A stretch of 64,000 bases of DNA from Winogradskyella tangerina (GCF_003260205.1 NZ_QERF01000001.1:1-64000), one strand, 5' to 3'. Counted from the first letter of the stretch, positions 1 through 7,788 are shown. Notes: a model not told the origin generated them from the sequence alone. Numbers and translations are program-made.

Positions 1-93
1 ATCGCAGTAGCAAACAAATTGTTGAAACAAGCATTTGCCATTGCAAAATCAGGATTACCTTATGATGAAAATTATGTATCTAGATTAAGCTAA
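1..93 (+). CDS. C-terminal end of an IS110-family-like transposase (partial)
   Basis: The first 93 bases stay open in frame 1 and end in TAA, giving the last 30 residues of a protein that begins outside the window. The tail (AVANKLLKQAFAIAKSG near its start) resembles the C-terminal end of IS110/IS1111-family (DEDD) transposases, where this helix follows the Transposase_20 domain. The catalytic residues lie upstream and cannot be seen. The stop codon is only about 30 bases from a cassette-tip motif (GTTGTGCAT at 122-130), which suggests that the element sits in or beside the palindrome bounding the next gene. The family call rests on a short tail and could be wrong. Confidence 0.55.
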   Translation: MAVANKLLKQAFAIAKSGLPYDENYVSRLS

Positions 94-118
94 AAAGACT
101 TGTTTTTTAACTCAGTTC

Positions 119-134
119 TTTGTTGTGCATAGTA
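119..134. repeat. Truncated cassette-boundary motif
   Basis: The GTTGTGCAT motif just before the stop codon of the 137-571 gene matches the inverse of the motif just upstream of that gene (ATGCACAAC, 575-583). It also matches the outer tip of the palindrome ending near 1692. Only one half of a boundary palindrome is visible; the other half appears to be replaced by the IS110-like sequence. Confidence 0.4.
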
Positions 135-136
135 TT

Positions 137-571
137 TTATTCAGTTTTTGGTTTGTAATAAAATCGGAAGTTTTCAAAAGGCGTTCCCTCAACAGCTTTT
201 CCAGCCGGAACAAGAGTTATGCTTTCAGGTTTTAAATCCGCTACTATTCCATTTAATTCTCCGTTGTTACGTTTCGTATATATTATTTTTTCATTGCTAT
301 TATATTCCCACGTTCCTGTCATATAAGTTTCATCCGCGTTGTAAAGAAGATATTCTCCATTCCGTTTAAATTCGTAATCATTACTTGGTGATTTTGGAAG
401 CCCACTTATTTTCTCTCCGTTTGCCATTCCATAATCCAATTCCCAACGTTGGAAAAGTTCTATTGGTAATTCAGAATTTGAGTTAGATTTCACGTTTTTA
501 TTTATTCCGCAAGAATATGCTGAAATCACAATTCCTATCAATATCATTGTTCTCAGTGTGGTATTTCTCAT
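137..571 (-). CDS. Small lipoprotein, lipocalin-like, first cassette-like gene
   Basis: This 144-residue protein has a hydrophobic N-terminal segment ending in a Cys at about residue 21 (AYSC), so it is probably an exported lipoprotein. The rest is a small beta-rich domain with a WELDYG start, a central GTWEY and an NFRFYYK end, in the style of lipocalin-like stress or immunity lipoproteins of Bacteroidota. I do not recognise a specific function. The ATG at 571 is preferred over a GTG at 580 because the GTG lies inside the flanking palindrome. The gene stands alone between two boundary motifs, has no operon partner, and reads in the same direction as the recombinase fragment at 2632-3762. Confidence 0.7.
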   Translation of the reverse strand: MRNTTLRTMILIGIVISAYSCGINKNVKSNSNSELPIELFQRWELDYGMANGEKISGLPKSPSNDYEFKRNGEYLLYNADETYMTGTWEYNSNEKIIYTKRNNGELNGIVADLKPESITLVPAGKAVEGTPFENFRFYYKPKTE

Positions 572-575
572 ATTA

Positions 576-710
576 TGCACAACGGTTTTGTGTATGATTT
601 CGTGGCGTGTTTAATCACTAAAGTTAGCAAATAAACACGGATAGAAAATTCCAGCGGAATTTTCGTAAGCAAGACTTTACTAGCAATGAATTATACACGG
701 TGTTGGCAAC
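576..710. repeat. Cassette-boundary palindrome E1 (attC-like)
   Basis: A 135-bp imperfect palindrome fills the gap between two minus-strand genes. Outer arms at 590-601 and 688-698 pair with one mismatch and one bulge. A perfect 9-bp hairpin (644-652 with 656-664, loop AGC) lies at the centre. A side hairpin CGTGTTTA/TAAACACG (606-613 with 632-639) contains the GTTAGCAA motif (623-630). The left tip is TGCACAACGG and the right tip GTTGGCAAC. The layout (AAC-bearing tip, long paired arms, extruded loops) is attC-like, but it was judged by eye only. Confidence 0.6.
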
Positions 711-715
711 TGGTT

Positions 716-1534
716 TTATAATAGTTTCTGCTGTCTTAAATTCCAGATTATATATATATTAATTAATGCGGATTCACTTATAGAATTTCGATTCAGAAAA
801 TCTGAAGGAAGTAATTCAAAAGGTGTTTTATTTATTTCCAGATTTAAGATTGGTGTTGGCTCATTACCCAATTCTTTTGGCTCTAATAACCAAGGTTGCT
901 TAACTGGGTTAGGATAATATCCGTTAATTACTCGTGTTTCATTATTTGCAAATATTGTAAGTCTAATGTAATTTGAATAGTCAGTTGGATTATAGCCATA
1001 GTCATTTGTAAATACTTTCTGGATAAATTGATTGAATGACTCTAGCGATTGCACAGATTTATACAACGATTCAATGTCTTTATCAGAGTTAAATCTTTTT
1101 TTAAAATGCCAGTCGACATCATAACGCTTCGCTATTTGTAAAATTCTTTTTTTATTCGCTAATTGAATAAGTCTTGTACTATCTATTTCGAAATTGTTAT
1201 TAGGAAATGAGTCTATTTGATTAATTAGCTGGGAAATCAATTCAGAATTGAGTTGTGATTTTAATTTTGGTTTGCTTTTTCTTTTTTTCCATTTTTTTGA
1301 CTTACTGTAATAAGTAAACTTTTCTCTTTCGTAATAAGCATAGTAGAAATCATTTTCCATTGATTTTTTTATTACTAATGAGTCTTTGATTCCTTTGGCT
1401 CTACTTTTAGAAATTGAATAAGCTGAGATTAATGATTCTACAATCAGACTATCAACTTTATTAAATTCAATTATTTCTGATTGGCTATAAAGATTGCTTG
1501 TCAGAAGAATTAGTATAAAAAAGTATTTATTCAA
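716..1534 (-). CDS. Secreted protein of unknown function, second cassette-like gene
   Basis: A 272-residue protein starting at TTG (1532-1534). No in-frame ATG gives a better N-terminus, and the first 18 residues form a typical signal peptide (NKYFFILILL core, cleavage near LYSQ). The mature part is rich in Lys, Ser and Asn, with a very basic stretch around residues 75-95 (KSKKWKKRKSKPK). No domain was recognised. The gene stands alone between palindromes E1 and E2 on the recombinase strand. Its stop codon lies 6 bases from the GTTGGCAAC tip of E1. The export signal suggests an envelope or periplasmic role; beyond that the function is unknown. Confidence 0.7.
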   Translation of the reverse strand: MNKYFFILILLTSNLYSQSEIIEFNKVDSLIVESLISAYSISKSRAKGIKDSLVIKKSMENDFYYAYYEREKFTYYSKSKKWKKRKSKPKLKSQLNSELISQLINQIDSFPNNNFEIDSTRLIQLANKKRILQIAKRYDVDWHFKKRFNSDKDIESLYKSVQSLESFNQFIQKVFTNDYGYNPTDYSNYIRLTIFANNETRVINGYYPNPVKQPWLLEPKELGNEPTPILNLEINKTPFELLPSDFLNRNSISESALINIYIIWNLRQQKLL

Positions 1535-1553
1535 TTTGAGGTTTTTTTAACTT

Positions 1554-1692
1554 GTTGTCAACGGTCTAGTATAACCGGCAGTTACGGGTTAATATGCGTT
1601 AATTTTCGGTTTGGCACAGACGTTAGCAATTCCGAGTGGATTCGGACGTAGTCGAATCCGCCGTAATTGCGGTTATACATTGTTGTGCAACG
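1554..1692. repeat. Cassette-boundary palindrome E2 (attC-like)
   Basis: A 139-bp element whose outer arms GTATAACCG (1569-1577) and CGGTTATAC (1670-1678) pair perfectly and continue as GCAGTTACGG with CCGTAATTGC (one mismatch). Inside lie GCAATT/AATTGC (1626-1631, 1665-1670) and the 7-bp hairpin GGATTCG/CGAATCC (1638-1644, 1653-1659). The tips are GTTGTCAAC on the left and GTTGTGCAACG on the right. The internal GTTAGCAA (1622-1629) is shared with E1 and E3. From memory this sequence type recurs in Bacteroidota genomes; that was not checked. Confidence 0.6.
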
Positions 1693-1699
1693 TATTTTT

Positions 1700-2167
1700 T
1701 TAAAAGTCAATCTCATCTAATTCCTCAGTTTCGTTTTTATCAATTGATACTTCCAATACCAGTTTACGTAAAATTATTTCGTCGTCAATTAATTCCGCTA
1801 AATAGCTCCAACCTTTGGAATCGGGAACAAAAAATGGTTCAGGTAAATTATATTTCGATTTTGATTTGTCATAATAAACAACAGTTTCGAATCCGTCGAT
1901 ATTAATTCTTTCAGCACGGAATTCAGTTGACTTTGATTTTAATCCATTTAATGAAATGAGAGTTTTATAACTTTTATCATTTAATTTTTCCGATTTAATA
2001 TGCAAAAAAACGTCTCCAGAATATGTGTGATTTTTCAGAGAGTCTTTTTCAATTATATGTTTCGCAATTCTTTCCGCAATTCGTTTTTCAGTTCCGTCCG
2101 AATTTATTTTTTCGCAACCAACAATTCCGAAAATAAATACTATTATGAAGACTTTTATTTTATTCAA
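1700..2167 (-). CDS. Small lipoprotein of unknown function, third cassette-like gene
   Basis: A 155-residue protein with a hydrophobic N-terminus and lipobox GIVGC (Cys at about residue 18), so it is probably a lipoprotein. The start is TTG at 2165-2167 in the context ATTGAATAAA, nearly the same as the start of the 716-1534 gene. The remainder is a small alpha/beta domain with many Lys and Glu residues and an acidic end (ETEELDEIDF). No family was recognised. It is flanked by E2 downstream and E3 upstream, stands alone, and lies on the same strand as the recombinase. Confidence 0.7.
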   Translation of the reverse strand: MNKIKVFIIVFIFGIVGCEKINSDGTEKRIAERIAKHIIEKDSLKNHTYSGDVFLHIKSEKLNDKSYKTLISLNGLKSKSTEFRAERINIDGFETVVYYDKSKSKYNLPEPFFVPDSKGWSYLAELIDDEIILRKLVLEVSIDKNETEELDEIDF

Positions 2168-2200
2168 TTCAAATGTTTTTCAGAGAAGTTTCGCATATGT

Positions 2201-2497
2201 TGCACAACGCCCTGCTAAACGCAGTTCCGTATTGCGAATGAAAAGATAATAAATTCGTTAGCAATGATTTGGATAAAGATCAAATATTTTTAGGGATTGG
2301 ATTCAAATCATTGATTCTCGATTAGCCACGCTATGTCGTGGCGTTAATCGTCGGATTTATTAGATTGGGAATTCAAGATACGGTACCAAATTGCTTTTAG
2401 CTTATTGTTATGGCACGTTAAGGACTTGAGTCCGTCAGCTGGAGCTGTTTTTTGCTGATATTAACTATTGCAATTTGGTTTAGCAGGGCGTTAGAGC
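2201..2497. repeat. Complex palindromic element E3 next to the recombinase
   Basis: Part of the 464-bp gene-free stretch 2168-2631. A perfect 15-bp inverted repeat (AACGCCCTGCTAAAC at 2206-2220, complement at 2478-2492) closes the element. Inside are 10-bp perfect arms 2262-2271/2304-2313, a hairpin around CCACG/CGTGG (2319-2350), and 10-bp perfect arms 2385-2394/2470-2479. GTTAGCAA occurs again at 2257-2264. The ends read GCACAAC on the left and GTTAGAGC on the right, close to the RYYYAAC and GTTRRRY core sites of attC. Confidence 0.6.
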
Positions 2498-2568
2498 ACA
2501 TTTACTTGTGGGGTGAGAGTTCGTAGAACGTAGCAACACAAGTCAGCTTCAGCTGAATGTGCTCTAAC
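2490..2568. repeat. 79-bp palindrome E4 sharing a core with E3
   Basis: Perfect 13-bp arms GTTAGAGCACATT (2490-2502) and AATGTGCTCTAAC (2556-2568) enclose 7-bp arms ACTTGTG/CACAAGT (2504-2510, 2537-2543) and a small GTTC/GAAC loop. Its left core overlaps the right core of E3, so the two palindromes are chained. This is the size range of an ordinary attC, and it is the element nearest the 3' end of the recombinase gene. Confidence 0.6.
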
Positions 2569-2571
2569 AAC

Positions 2572-2596
2572 GGAATAAACGTATTACGTTTATTCC
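2572..2596. other. 11-bp perfect hairpin after the recombinase gene
   Basis: GGAATAAACGT and ACGTTTATTCC pair perfectly around ATT. It lies 36 bases beyond the stop codon of the minus-strand recombinase. There is no T-run after it on that strand, so it is not a textbook terminator; it may be part of the boundary structure. Confidence 0.4.
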
Positions 2597-2631
2597 CATT
2601 ATGTTTATACCTATAAATTTAAGTATAATTC

Positions 2632-3762
2632 TTACAAATCTATAGGATTAGTTATGGAATTAAAAGTATTAGATGCAACGTGAGTATAAATTTCTGTTGT
2701 TTTAGTAGAACTGTGTCCAAGTAACATCTGAATATGCCGTAAATCAGTCCCATTTTCTAATAAATGAGTCGCAAAACTATGGCGAAAAGTGTGTGCAGTG
2801 ACATGTTTCTTAATACTAGTTTTCCTAACTGCAGATGTTATTATTCTTGCAATGCTTGTGGGACTATATTTTTCCTTTTTTTGACCTTCAAATAAATAGG
2901 TCTGAGGTCTATATAGTTTATAATAAGTTCTAAGATCAGTTAAAGTCGACTTTGCAAGTAATGTAAACCTGTCCTTATTCCCTTTTGCATCATTTACTTT
3001 TATTAGCATTCTTTTACTGTCAATATCTTTAGGCTTTAAATTGAGGACTTCACTTCTTCTTAAACCCGCAGAATAAAGAAGAGATAAAATGCACTTGTGT
3101 TTAATATTTCTGGTAACATTAATTAATTCCCGAACTTCAGATTTTGAAAGTACTGTCGGTAATTTTCTCTCTTTTTTTGGACGTTCGATTTGATAAAATC
3201 TGTTTGGCATTCCAAGAACAACTTCATAATAAAATTTAATACTATTTTTACTTTGATTGATATATGAATTGGACCAATTATTTCGCACCAACCATTTAAG
3301 AAATTGTCTGACATCAAGTTCATCTAATTCATTTATGCTCTTATCGGGATAAAAATTAATAAATCGTTCAAAACAGGAAACATATGATTTAACTGTATTA
3401 TTTGCATATCTTTTTAACTCTAGTTTATCTAAGTAGGACTCTGGACAATGACGATAGCCAGTTGGTTTTTCTCTTTTCCGAAACCAATTTATATCAAATT
3501 CTTCTTGAAGGTTTTTGGACTTAGATCAGTCAAAAAAGTAATTCGTGTTTATCCACGCAATTCCTCTAAATTGATTAAAAATAGCGTCAATGTTATATTT
3601 ATTGTTAGGGACACAATACATTGAAAATTCATCATTCCAATTAATATCCTTCAAATCTCTCACTAGACTTGTCAAAATTTTATCTGCAGGAAATTTTAAG
3701 CCAATATATTTCTTATTATCAATCAAAAGGTGATATAAGGTAATGTGTTTATTAGATCTCAT
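2632..3762 (-). pseudogene. XerC/D-like tyrosine recombinase interrupted by an in-frame TGA
   Basis: One frame runs from ATG at 3762 to the stop at 2632 (376 codons), broken only by TGA at 3526-3528. The first 78 residues (ITLYHLLID... to GIAWINTNYFFD) match the N-terminal module I know from a Bacteroidota integrase family. The 297 codons after the stop hold a SAM-like DNA-binding domain and the full catalytic domain: Arg in GLRRSEV, Lys in KGNKD, HTFRH, GHSST and the Tyr of YTHV. No good start codon lies between the TGA and a TTG at 3291, which would remove part of the core-binding domain. There is no obvious IntI-type insertion between the Lys and HxxR motifs. It could be a recent nonsense mutation, a sequencing error or a read-through case. 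Three cassette-like genes lie downstream on the same strand. Confidence 0.8.
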
Positions 3763-4076
3763 AACTTAATTGTGTAAATACTAAATTATATTTTAAAAAC
3801 AAACTTATTTATAGCTCATATCTAAATGTAGGTATATTTTTACAAATAGTTTAACACAATTCGATTATTGATTAACACATAGGATTTTTTCAGAATTTAA
3901 ACCAATAGGATAATATGAATCCAAAATCCTCGAACTTGTATAACATATTTATACGTTGTCCAATTACTAATATCAGCGTAAATAACGTCTAAAATCAATT
4001 AAGTGATAAATCGAAAATAGATTTTGATTCAGCCTGTGTAAAACTTCAGCGTAAACTTTAATGGTTAAGGTATCAT
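3763..4076. other. AT-rich 314-bp gap upstream of the recombinase
   Basis: No open reading frame of note. The stretch is very AT-rich and probably holds the promoter of the recombinase gene, but I could not pick a convincing TTG/TAnnTTTG pair. It separates the recombinase and cassette region from the phage-type integrase group. Confidence 0.4.
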
Positions 4077-4508
4077 CTAAACTTCATTTTGCAAATAAAC
4101 GATTTCATTAGTAATAATATCATAATAGGGATATTGTCCAAAGGCATTGGCTGGTAAATTTTTAACTAGGTGATATCGCCCAAGAAATTTTTCAATCATT
4201 AAGTTGAGATCACCCTTGGTGGCAGGTCTGTTTTCTTTCTTAGTAGCCAATGCTTTGATTCCATCTGCTATTAAACTTCCAGTGGCTGCATTAGTTACTC
4301 CAGCTACTGACACACTTTCTGATGCTTTAGAATTGTCCTTATTTGAATGTTTTTCGGGTAAGCTCAAATCCTGAATTTCATTCATACTTTTTCTAGCATG
4401 GTATGCTTTTGAGCGACAGGAGTTGCTGCAATATTTCTGAACTCTTCGCCGTTTTGGTTCAAATTCCTTAAAACAATAATTACATGTATAGTATCTCGAA
4501 TCTCTCAT
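4077..4508 (-). CDS. Small zinc-finger-like protein of the integrase group
   Basis: A 143-residue protein. Residues 9-31 hold a CxxC...CxxxC pattern (TCNYC and YCSNSCRSKAY) surrounded by basic residues (KRRRVQKYC), like a short treble-clef zinc finger that binds nucleic acid. The middle is low-complexity (Ser, Ala, Asn, Lys). The end forms a helix (KGDLNLMIEKFLG) and a short YYDIITNEIVYL segment. It follows the 4556-5236 gene on the same strand. Together with the integrase at 5247-6572 it forms a small three-gene group; a regulatory or accessory (excisionase-like) role is inference only. Confidence 0.65.
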   Translation of the reverse strand: MRDSRYYTCNYCFKEFEPKRRRVQKYCSNSCRSKAYHARKSMNEIQDLSLPEKHSNKDNSKASESVSVAGVTNAATGSLIADGIKALATKKENRPATKGDLNLMIEKFLGRYHLVKNLPANAFGQYPYYDIITNEIVYLQNEV

Positions 4509-4555
4509 TTTTACGTCATATTTACGTTTATTTGACGTAAAATACGCAATTTATC

Positions 4556-5236
4556 CTAATTTTTGTCTTCAAATAGAGATAAATCCACATTAAACACCGA
4601 GGTCAACAAATAGGCATCAGCCTCATCATTGGTTATTATCGGCAGCTTCTTGCCTTTTTCTAAAACTTTCTTTGAACCAGTAATGTCTGTATTATTAATT
4701 TTGCTTTTGTCCTTAAGTCGATCCTTTAACTTTGGTTTAGTGTTTCCAAAAATCCGTTCTAAATCAACCATGGCTTTCCAATGACCAAAATGACCTCTGA
4801 GTTCTTTTTTATGCTCGACTAGAACTTGATGCTGTAAATTCAAGGTTGATTGTATGTGCGCAACGTAATTCAACGCTTCTTTTTTTGCATTTTCGTTTAC
4901 ATAGTCACTAAGGGTAATATAGGTATCCAATTCTTTATAGTAGTTATCTAATAAATAGCTCATGGCCTTCTCTTCAATTTCTCCTTTCATTTTTAATAGC
5001 TCAAAACAATTTGACTTTAAGTCCTTTTCTTTGCTCAATAATAGAAATCCCTCTAAGCCTGTGTTGATAGATTCAATTTTACCATCTTCCTTTATGATGA
5101 TCAAGTTGCTGGTTAGTCCGATTTCATCATAAACATTCAGATCTACTCCTGATATACTCTCAAAAAGCTTTTTGGGTACATAAAAAATGATCTTACGATT
5201 TATCTTTTGCAATAATTTTTCTAAGTTGCTATTCAT
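4556..5236 (-). CDS. Hypothetical protein between integrase and zinc-finger gene
   Basis: A 226-residue protein from ATG at 5236. Longer reading would overlap the integrase end and adds a poor N-terminus. It has no signal peptide and is charged and helical, with a segment around residues 115-165 (NENAKKEALNYVAHIQSTL...HKKELRGHFGHWKAM) likely to form coiled helices. I do not recognise the family. The 10-base gap to the integrase stop codon suggests co-transcription with it. Confidence 0.65.
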   Translation of the reverse strand: MNSNLEKLLQKINRKIIFYVPKKLFESISGVDLNVYDEIGLTSNLIIIKEDGKIESINTGLEGFLLLSKEKDLKSNCFELLKMKGEIEEKAMSYLLDNYYKELDTYITLSDYVNENAKKEALNYVAHIQSTLNLQHQVLVEHKKELRGHFGHWKAMVDLERIFGNTKPKLKDRLKDKSKINNTDITGSKKVLEKGKKLPIITNDEADAYLLTSVFNVDLSLFEDKN

Positions 5237-5246
5237 AGTATTTTCT

Positions 5247-6572
5247 TCACAAATGATCAGAATAATCATTAGGTAGTTCTGCATCAATATCTCTAAGATA
5301 CTTCTCCAAGGCTACCATGGTGTTGTGACCGGTAATAAGCATCAGTCTGCTTTTGGCCTCAAACGGAGAGGAATCCTTTAATAATGCCCTGTATAGTTTT
5401 GTAATAAAGGTATGCCTAAAACTGTAAAGTCCATAATTCTGATCCAGTTCAAAGGGAATCTTTACAACAGTCTTAAAACGCTTACTAAAATAGTCACGTC
5501 TATTGGTAAGTTTGGTATCCCATTTTCCACCAAAGCCATCGGGGGTAAACAAAAGCATATCTCCATCAAATTTAGACAGGTCTGGAAGTTCCCTTAACAA
5601 CAGTTCAGGAATGATTTTTGTCTTTAAAGCCTTATTCTTTGCTTGAAATTGCAGTGTTCCTTGTTCTTTATTAATATCCTTTATTCGTAGCCTGTTGACT
5701 TCTATTGGTCTTAAAAAGTTATACGAAATAAATTTAATGTAAAGCAATAATAATTTGTCGTTCTTTTCTAAAAAATCAAATATCGATTCTTGGTCCTTCA
5801 GAGAGTATGTTTTGTGTCTAACAGGTTTGGTTCTTATAGCTTTGATCTGAGACATAAAGTTCTTTTCCATGATATCATTGTCCTCTAAAACTTGAAATAG
5901 GCTACTAAATACAGTTCTATAGTTATTCCTGTTTCTTGCTGATGTTCTAAGTTGAACATCGTTTAAAAAATCAACCATTACTTTTTTGGTAATTTCATTG
6001 ATGTTCGTTGTTGTAGAATTGTTAGCTGATGTTTTGGTATTGAACCATCTTTTAAACTGATTGACGCGGCTCTTGTAGTCATTCAGTGTAGTAGCACTTA
6101 TAATATTAACCTTCAAAGCAATCGCTTTATCAAAGGCCTCCTGTATTGAAAATGTTGGTTTCTGCAATACAATCGTCTTCTGTTCTATTGTTTGTTCTAC
6201 AACACTTTTTTCAGCTTTTGTATTTGCTTGAACCTTGTTGTTTTGTTGAGACCTATATCGATCCGTATTATCTTCAAATGGATTGTAGCCTTCTTTAAGA
6301 AATTTTGAGAGCCTTTTTTTATAAATATTTAAAATAGCATAACGCTCCGCCTTAGTCTTAAAACGGTTTGTTTTACCATAGATATTTTTCATCCTTTGGA
6401 GTTTGCCACTCTTTGGGTTGCGATATGAGAAATATACATACCAACGCTTGTCCAGGTCGCCATCGGCATCGAAGATTCTTGGCTCAGAGAATTGTCTTTT
6501 TTGTTTCAAATCGTGTTCTAAATCGTGTTCATTTTCACTCTCTAAAGTAATTAATTTGTAAATATTTTGCAT
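5247..6572 (-). CDS. Phage-type tyrosine integrase of a tRNA-linked integrative element
   Basis: A 441-residue site-specific recombinase. The N-terminal 110 residues form an arm-binding-like domain (RWYVYFSYRNPKSGKLQRMKN). A SAM-like core-binding domain (about 150-250) and a catalytic domain follow: Arg in NFLRPIEVNRL, a Lys-rich beta hairpin (AKNKALKTK), the box YSFRHTF in place of HxLRHTF, GHNT, and the Tyr nucleophile in ALEKYLRDI. Its start codon lies 56 bases from the 3' end of the initiator tRNA gene, the classical place for an element that integrates into a tRNA. The hairpin between them ends within one base of the start codon. The partners downstream are the 4556-5236 and 4077-4508 genes. 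Confidence 0.85.
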   Translation of the reverse strand: MQNIYKLITLESENEHDLEHDLKQKRQFSEPRIFDADGDLDKRWYVYFSYRNPKSGKLQRMKNIYGKTNRFKTKAERYAILNIYKKRLSKFLKEGYNPFEDNTDRYRSQQNNKVQANTKAEKSVVEQTIEQKTIVLQKPTFSIQEAFDKAIALKVNIISATTLNDYKSRVNQFKRWFNTKTSANNSTTTNINEITKKVMVDFLNDVQLRTSARNRNNYRTVFSSLFQVLEDNDIMEKNFMSQIKAIRTKPVRHKTYSLKDQESIFDFLEKNDKLLLLYIKFISYNFLRPIEVNRLRIKDINKEQGTLQFQAKNKALKTKIIPELLLRELPDLSKFDGDMLLFTPDGFGGKWDTKLTNRRDYFSKRFKTVVKIPFELDQNYGLYSFRHTFITKLYRALLKDSSPFEAKSRLMLITGHNTMVALEKYLRDIDAELPNDYSDHL

Positions 6573-6604
6573 AAAAAAACGGTTTAGAGTGAACTAAACC
6601 GTTT
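6573..6604 (-). terminator. Terminator after the initiator tRNA gene
   Basis: A perfect 11-bp stem (AAACGGTTTAG, 6577-6587, with 6594-6604) and a 6-base loop run into seven Ts on the minus strand. It lies between the tRNA 3' end and the integrase start. The motif TTTAGAGTGA occurs in the loop side and again at 6607-6616, which could be integrase arm sites. Confidence 0.75.
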
Positions 6605-6627
6605 GTTTTAGAGTGATTTACACTTTG

Positions 6628-6700
<73 letters not shown>

Positions 6701-6813
6701 ATATCGGACAGCAAATATACAATCCTTTTTAATTTTAGCAAGCATTAAAACAAAAAAATAACGTTCAAAACAAGTTGAGCGCTATTTCACCAATATAATT
6801 AAAACTCTATATG

Positions 6814-7656
6814 TTAATCGTCGTCGTCTTCAGAATCTAAAGTCGCTAAAGCGCCTTTCATATTCACTTCATCTAAATCAAAATCTACAATATTTGGCAA
6901 CTTGTCCTTAAGACTAGCATAATTTCCTTTGAATCCATTGTTGCTTAAAAGCAAGGTTTTAAGGTTAGAAAGTTCTGCTAATTCACCTGGTAAATTTCCA
7001 TAGAATGCGTTATTAGACAACACCAATTCCTCCAACTGTGTTAACTCGCCAATTGAAGACGGCACTGTACCTAATAAACTATTATCAAATAAGCTTAATA
7101 CTTTTAAAGACTTAAGACCAGTAATACTAGTAGGTAACTTACCCATTAATTGATTACTACTTAAGATCAAAACTTCTAGATTTGACAGATCTCCTATCGA
7201 TGTAGGAATCTCACCAGAGAAATCATTATTGTATAACTCCAAAGTTCTTAGACGAGATAAGTTTCCTATTTCTGCCGGTATTGATCCTGATATTTGATTA
7301 GAATATAATTGCAATTCCTCTAGACTGATCATTTCAGTAATCGTCTTAGGCAATTCTCCACTCAATCTATTGAAAGAAAGATTTAAACTTTTTAAGTGCG
7401 ATAAACCTGAAATTTCCTCTGGAATTTGACCTTCAAGATTATTGAAAGTTAATCTAATTGCAACTACTTTATCATCTTCAACCGTAACTCCAAACCAATC
7501 TGAAACTGGTTCATTAGTATTCCAAGAAGTTTTCCATGAATCACCATTTGTGGAATTATAAAGCGCCAACAGGGCGTCTTTTTCGCTTTGTGATACGTCG
7601 GCAAATGTAAATGCAGAAAGCAAGCAACATAGTAGGGTTAGTTTTATAGTTTTCAT
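6814..7656 (-). CDS. Secreted plant-type leucine-rich-repeat protein
   Basis: A 280-residue exported protein with a signal peptide (MKTIKLTLLCCLLSAFTFA). An N-terminal cap (SEKDALLALYNSTNGDSW) resembles the LRRNT cap of plant receptor kinases. It is followed by seven to eight repeats of about 24 residues in the plant-specific pattern LxxLxLxxNxLxGxIPxxIGxL (about residues 65-260). The end is a short acidic tail (DSEDDDD) without a type IX sorting domain. It stands alone between the tRNA gene and the CPXCG gene. Such proteins in Flavobacteriaceae are thought to bind proteins or glycans at the surface; the target here is unknown. Confidence 0.85.
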   Translation of the reverse strand: MKTIKLTLLCCLLSAFTFADVSQSEKDALLALYNSTNGDSWKTSWNTNEPVSDWFGVTVEDDKVVAIRLTFNNLEGQIPEEISGLSHLKSLNLSFNRLSGELPKTITEMISLEELQLYSNQISGSIPAEIGNLSRLRTLELYNNDFSGEIPTSIGDLSNLEVLILSSNQLMGKLPTSITGLKSLKVLSLFDNSLLGTVPSSIGELTQLEELVLSNNAFYGNLPGELAELSNLKTLLLSNNGFKGNYASLKDKLPNIVDFDLDEVNMKGALATLDSEDDDD

Positions 7657-7788
7657 AATAGCAGATTTCTGTGGAGGGGCACATTTATACTTCGAATATA
7701 GAAGCTAAACGTCTAAAGTACAAATTTTTTCGACGAACTACATAGTCTAAAAATTCAACTATTTGATTATCAGTATTTTAAAAAATAA

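Noticed and set aside
3123..3323. A 66-residue open frame overlapping the recombinase
   Set aside because: It lies in another frame of the recombinase coding sequence and has no sign of selection or a start signal of its own.
2632..3762. A true IntI integron integrase
   Set aside because: The stretch between the Lys motif and HTFRH has XerC/D-like length, without the extra helix that marks IntI. The call was kept as XerC/D-like.
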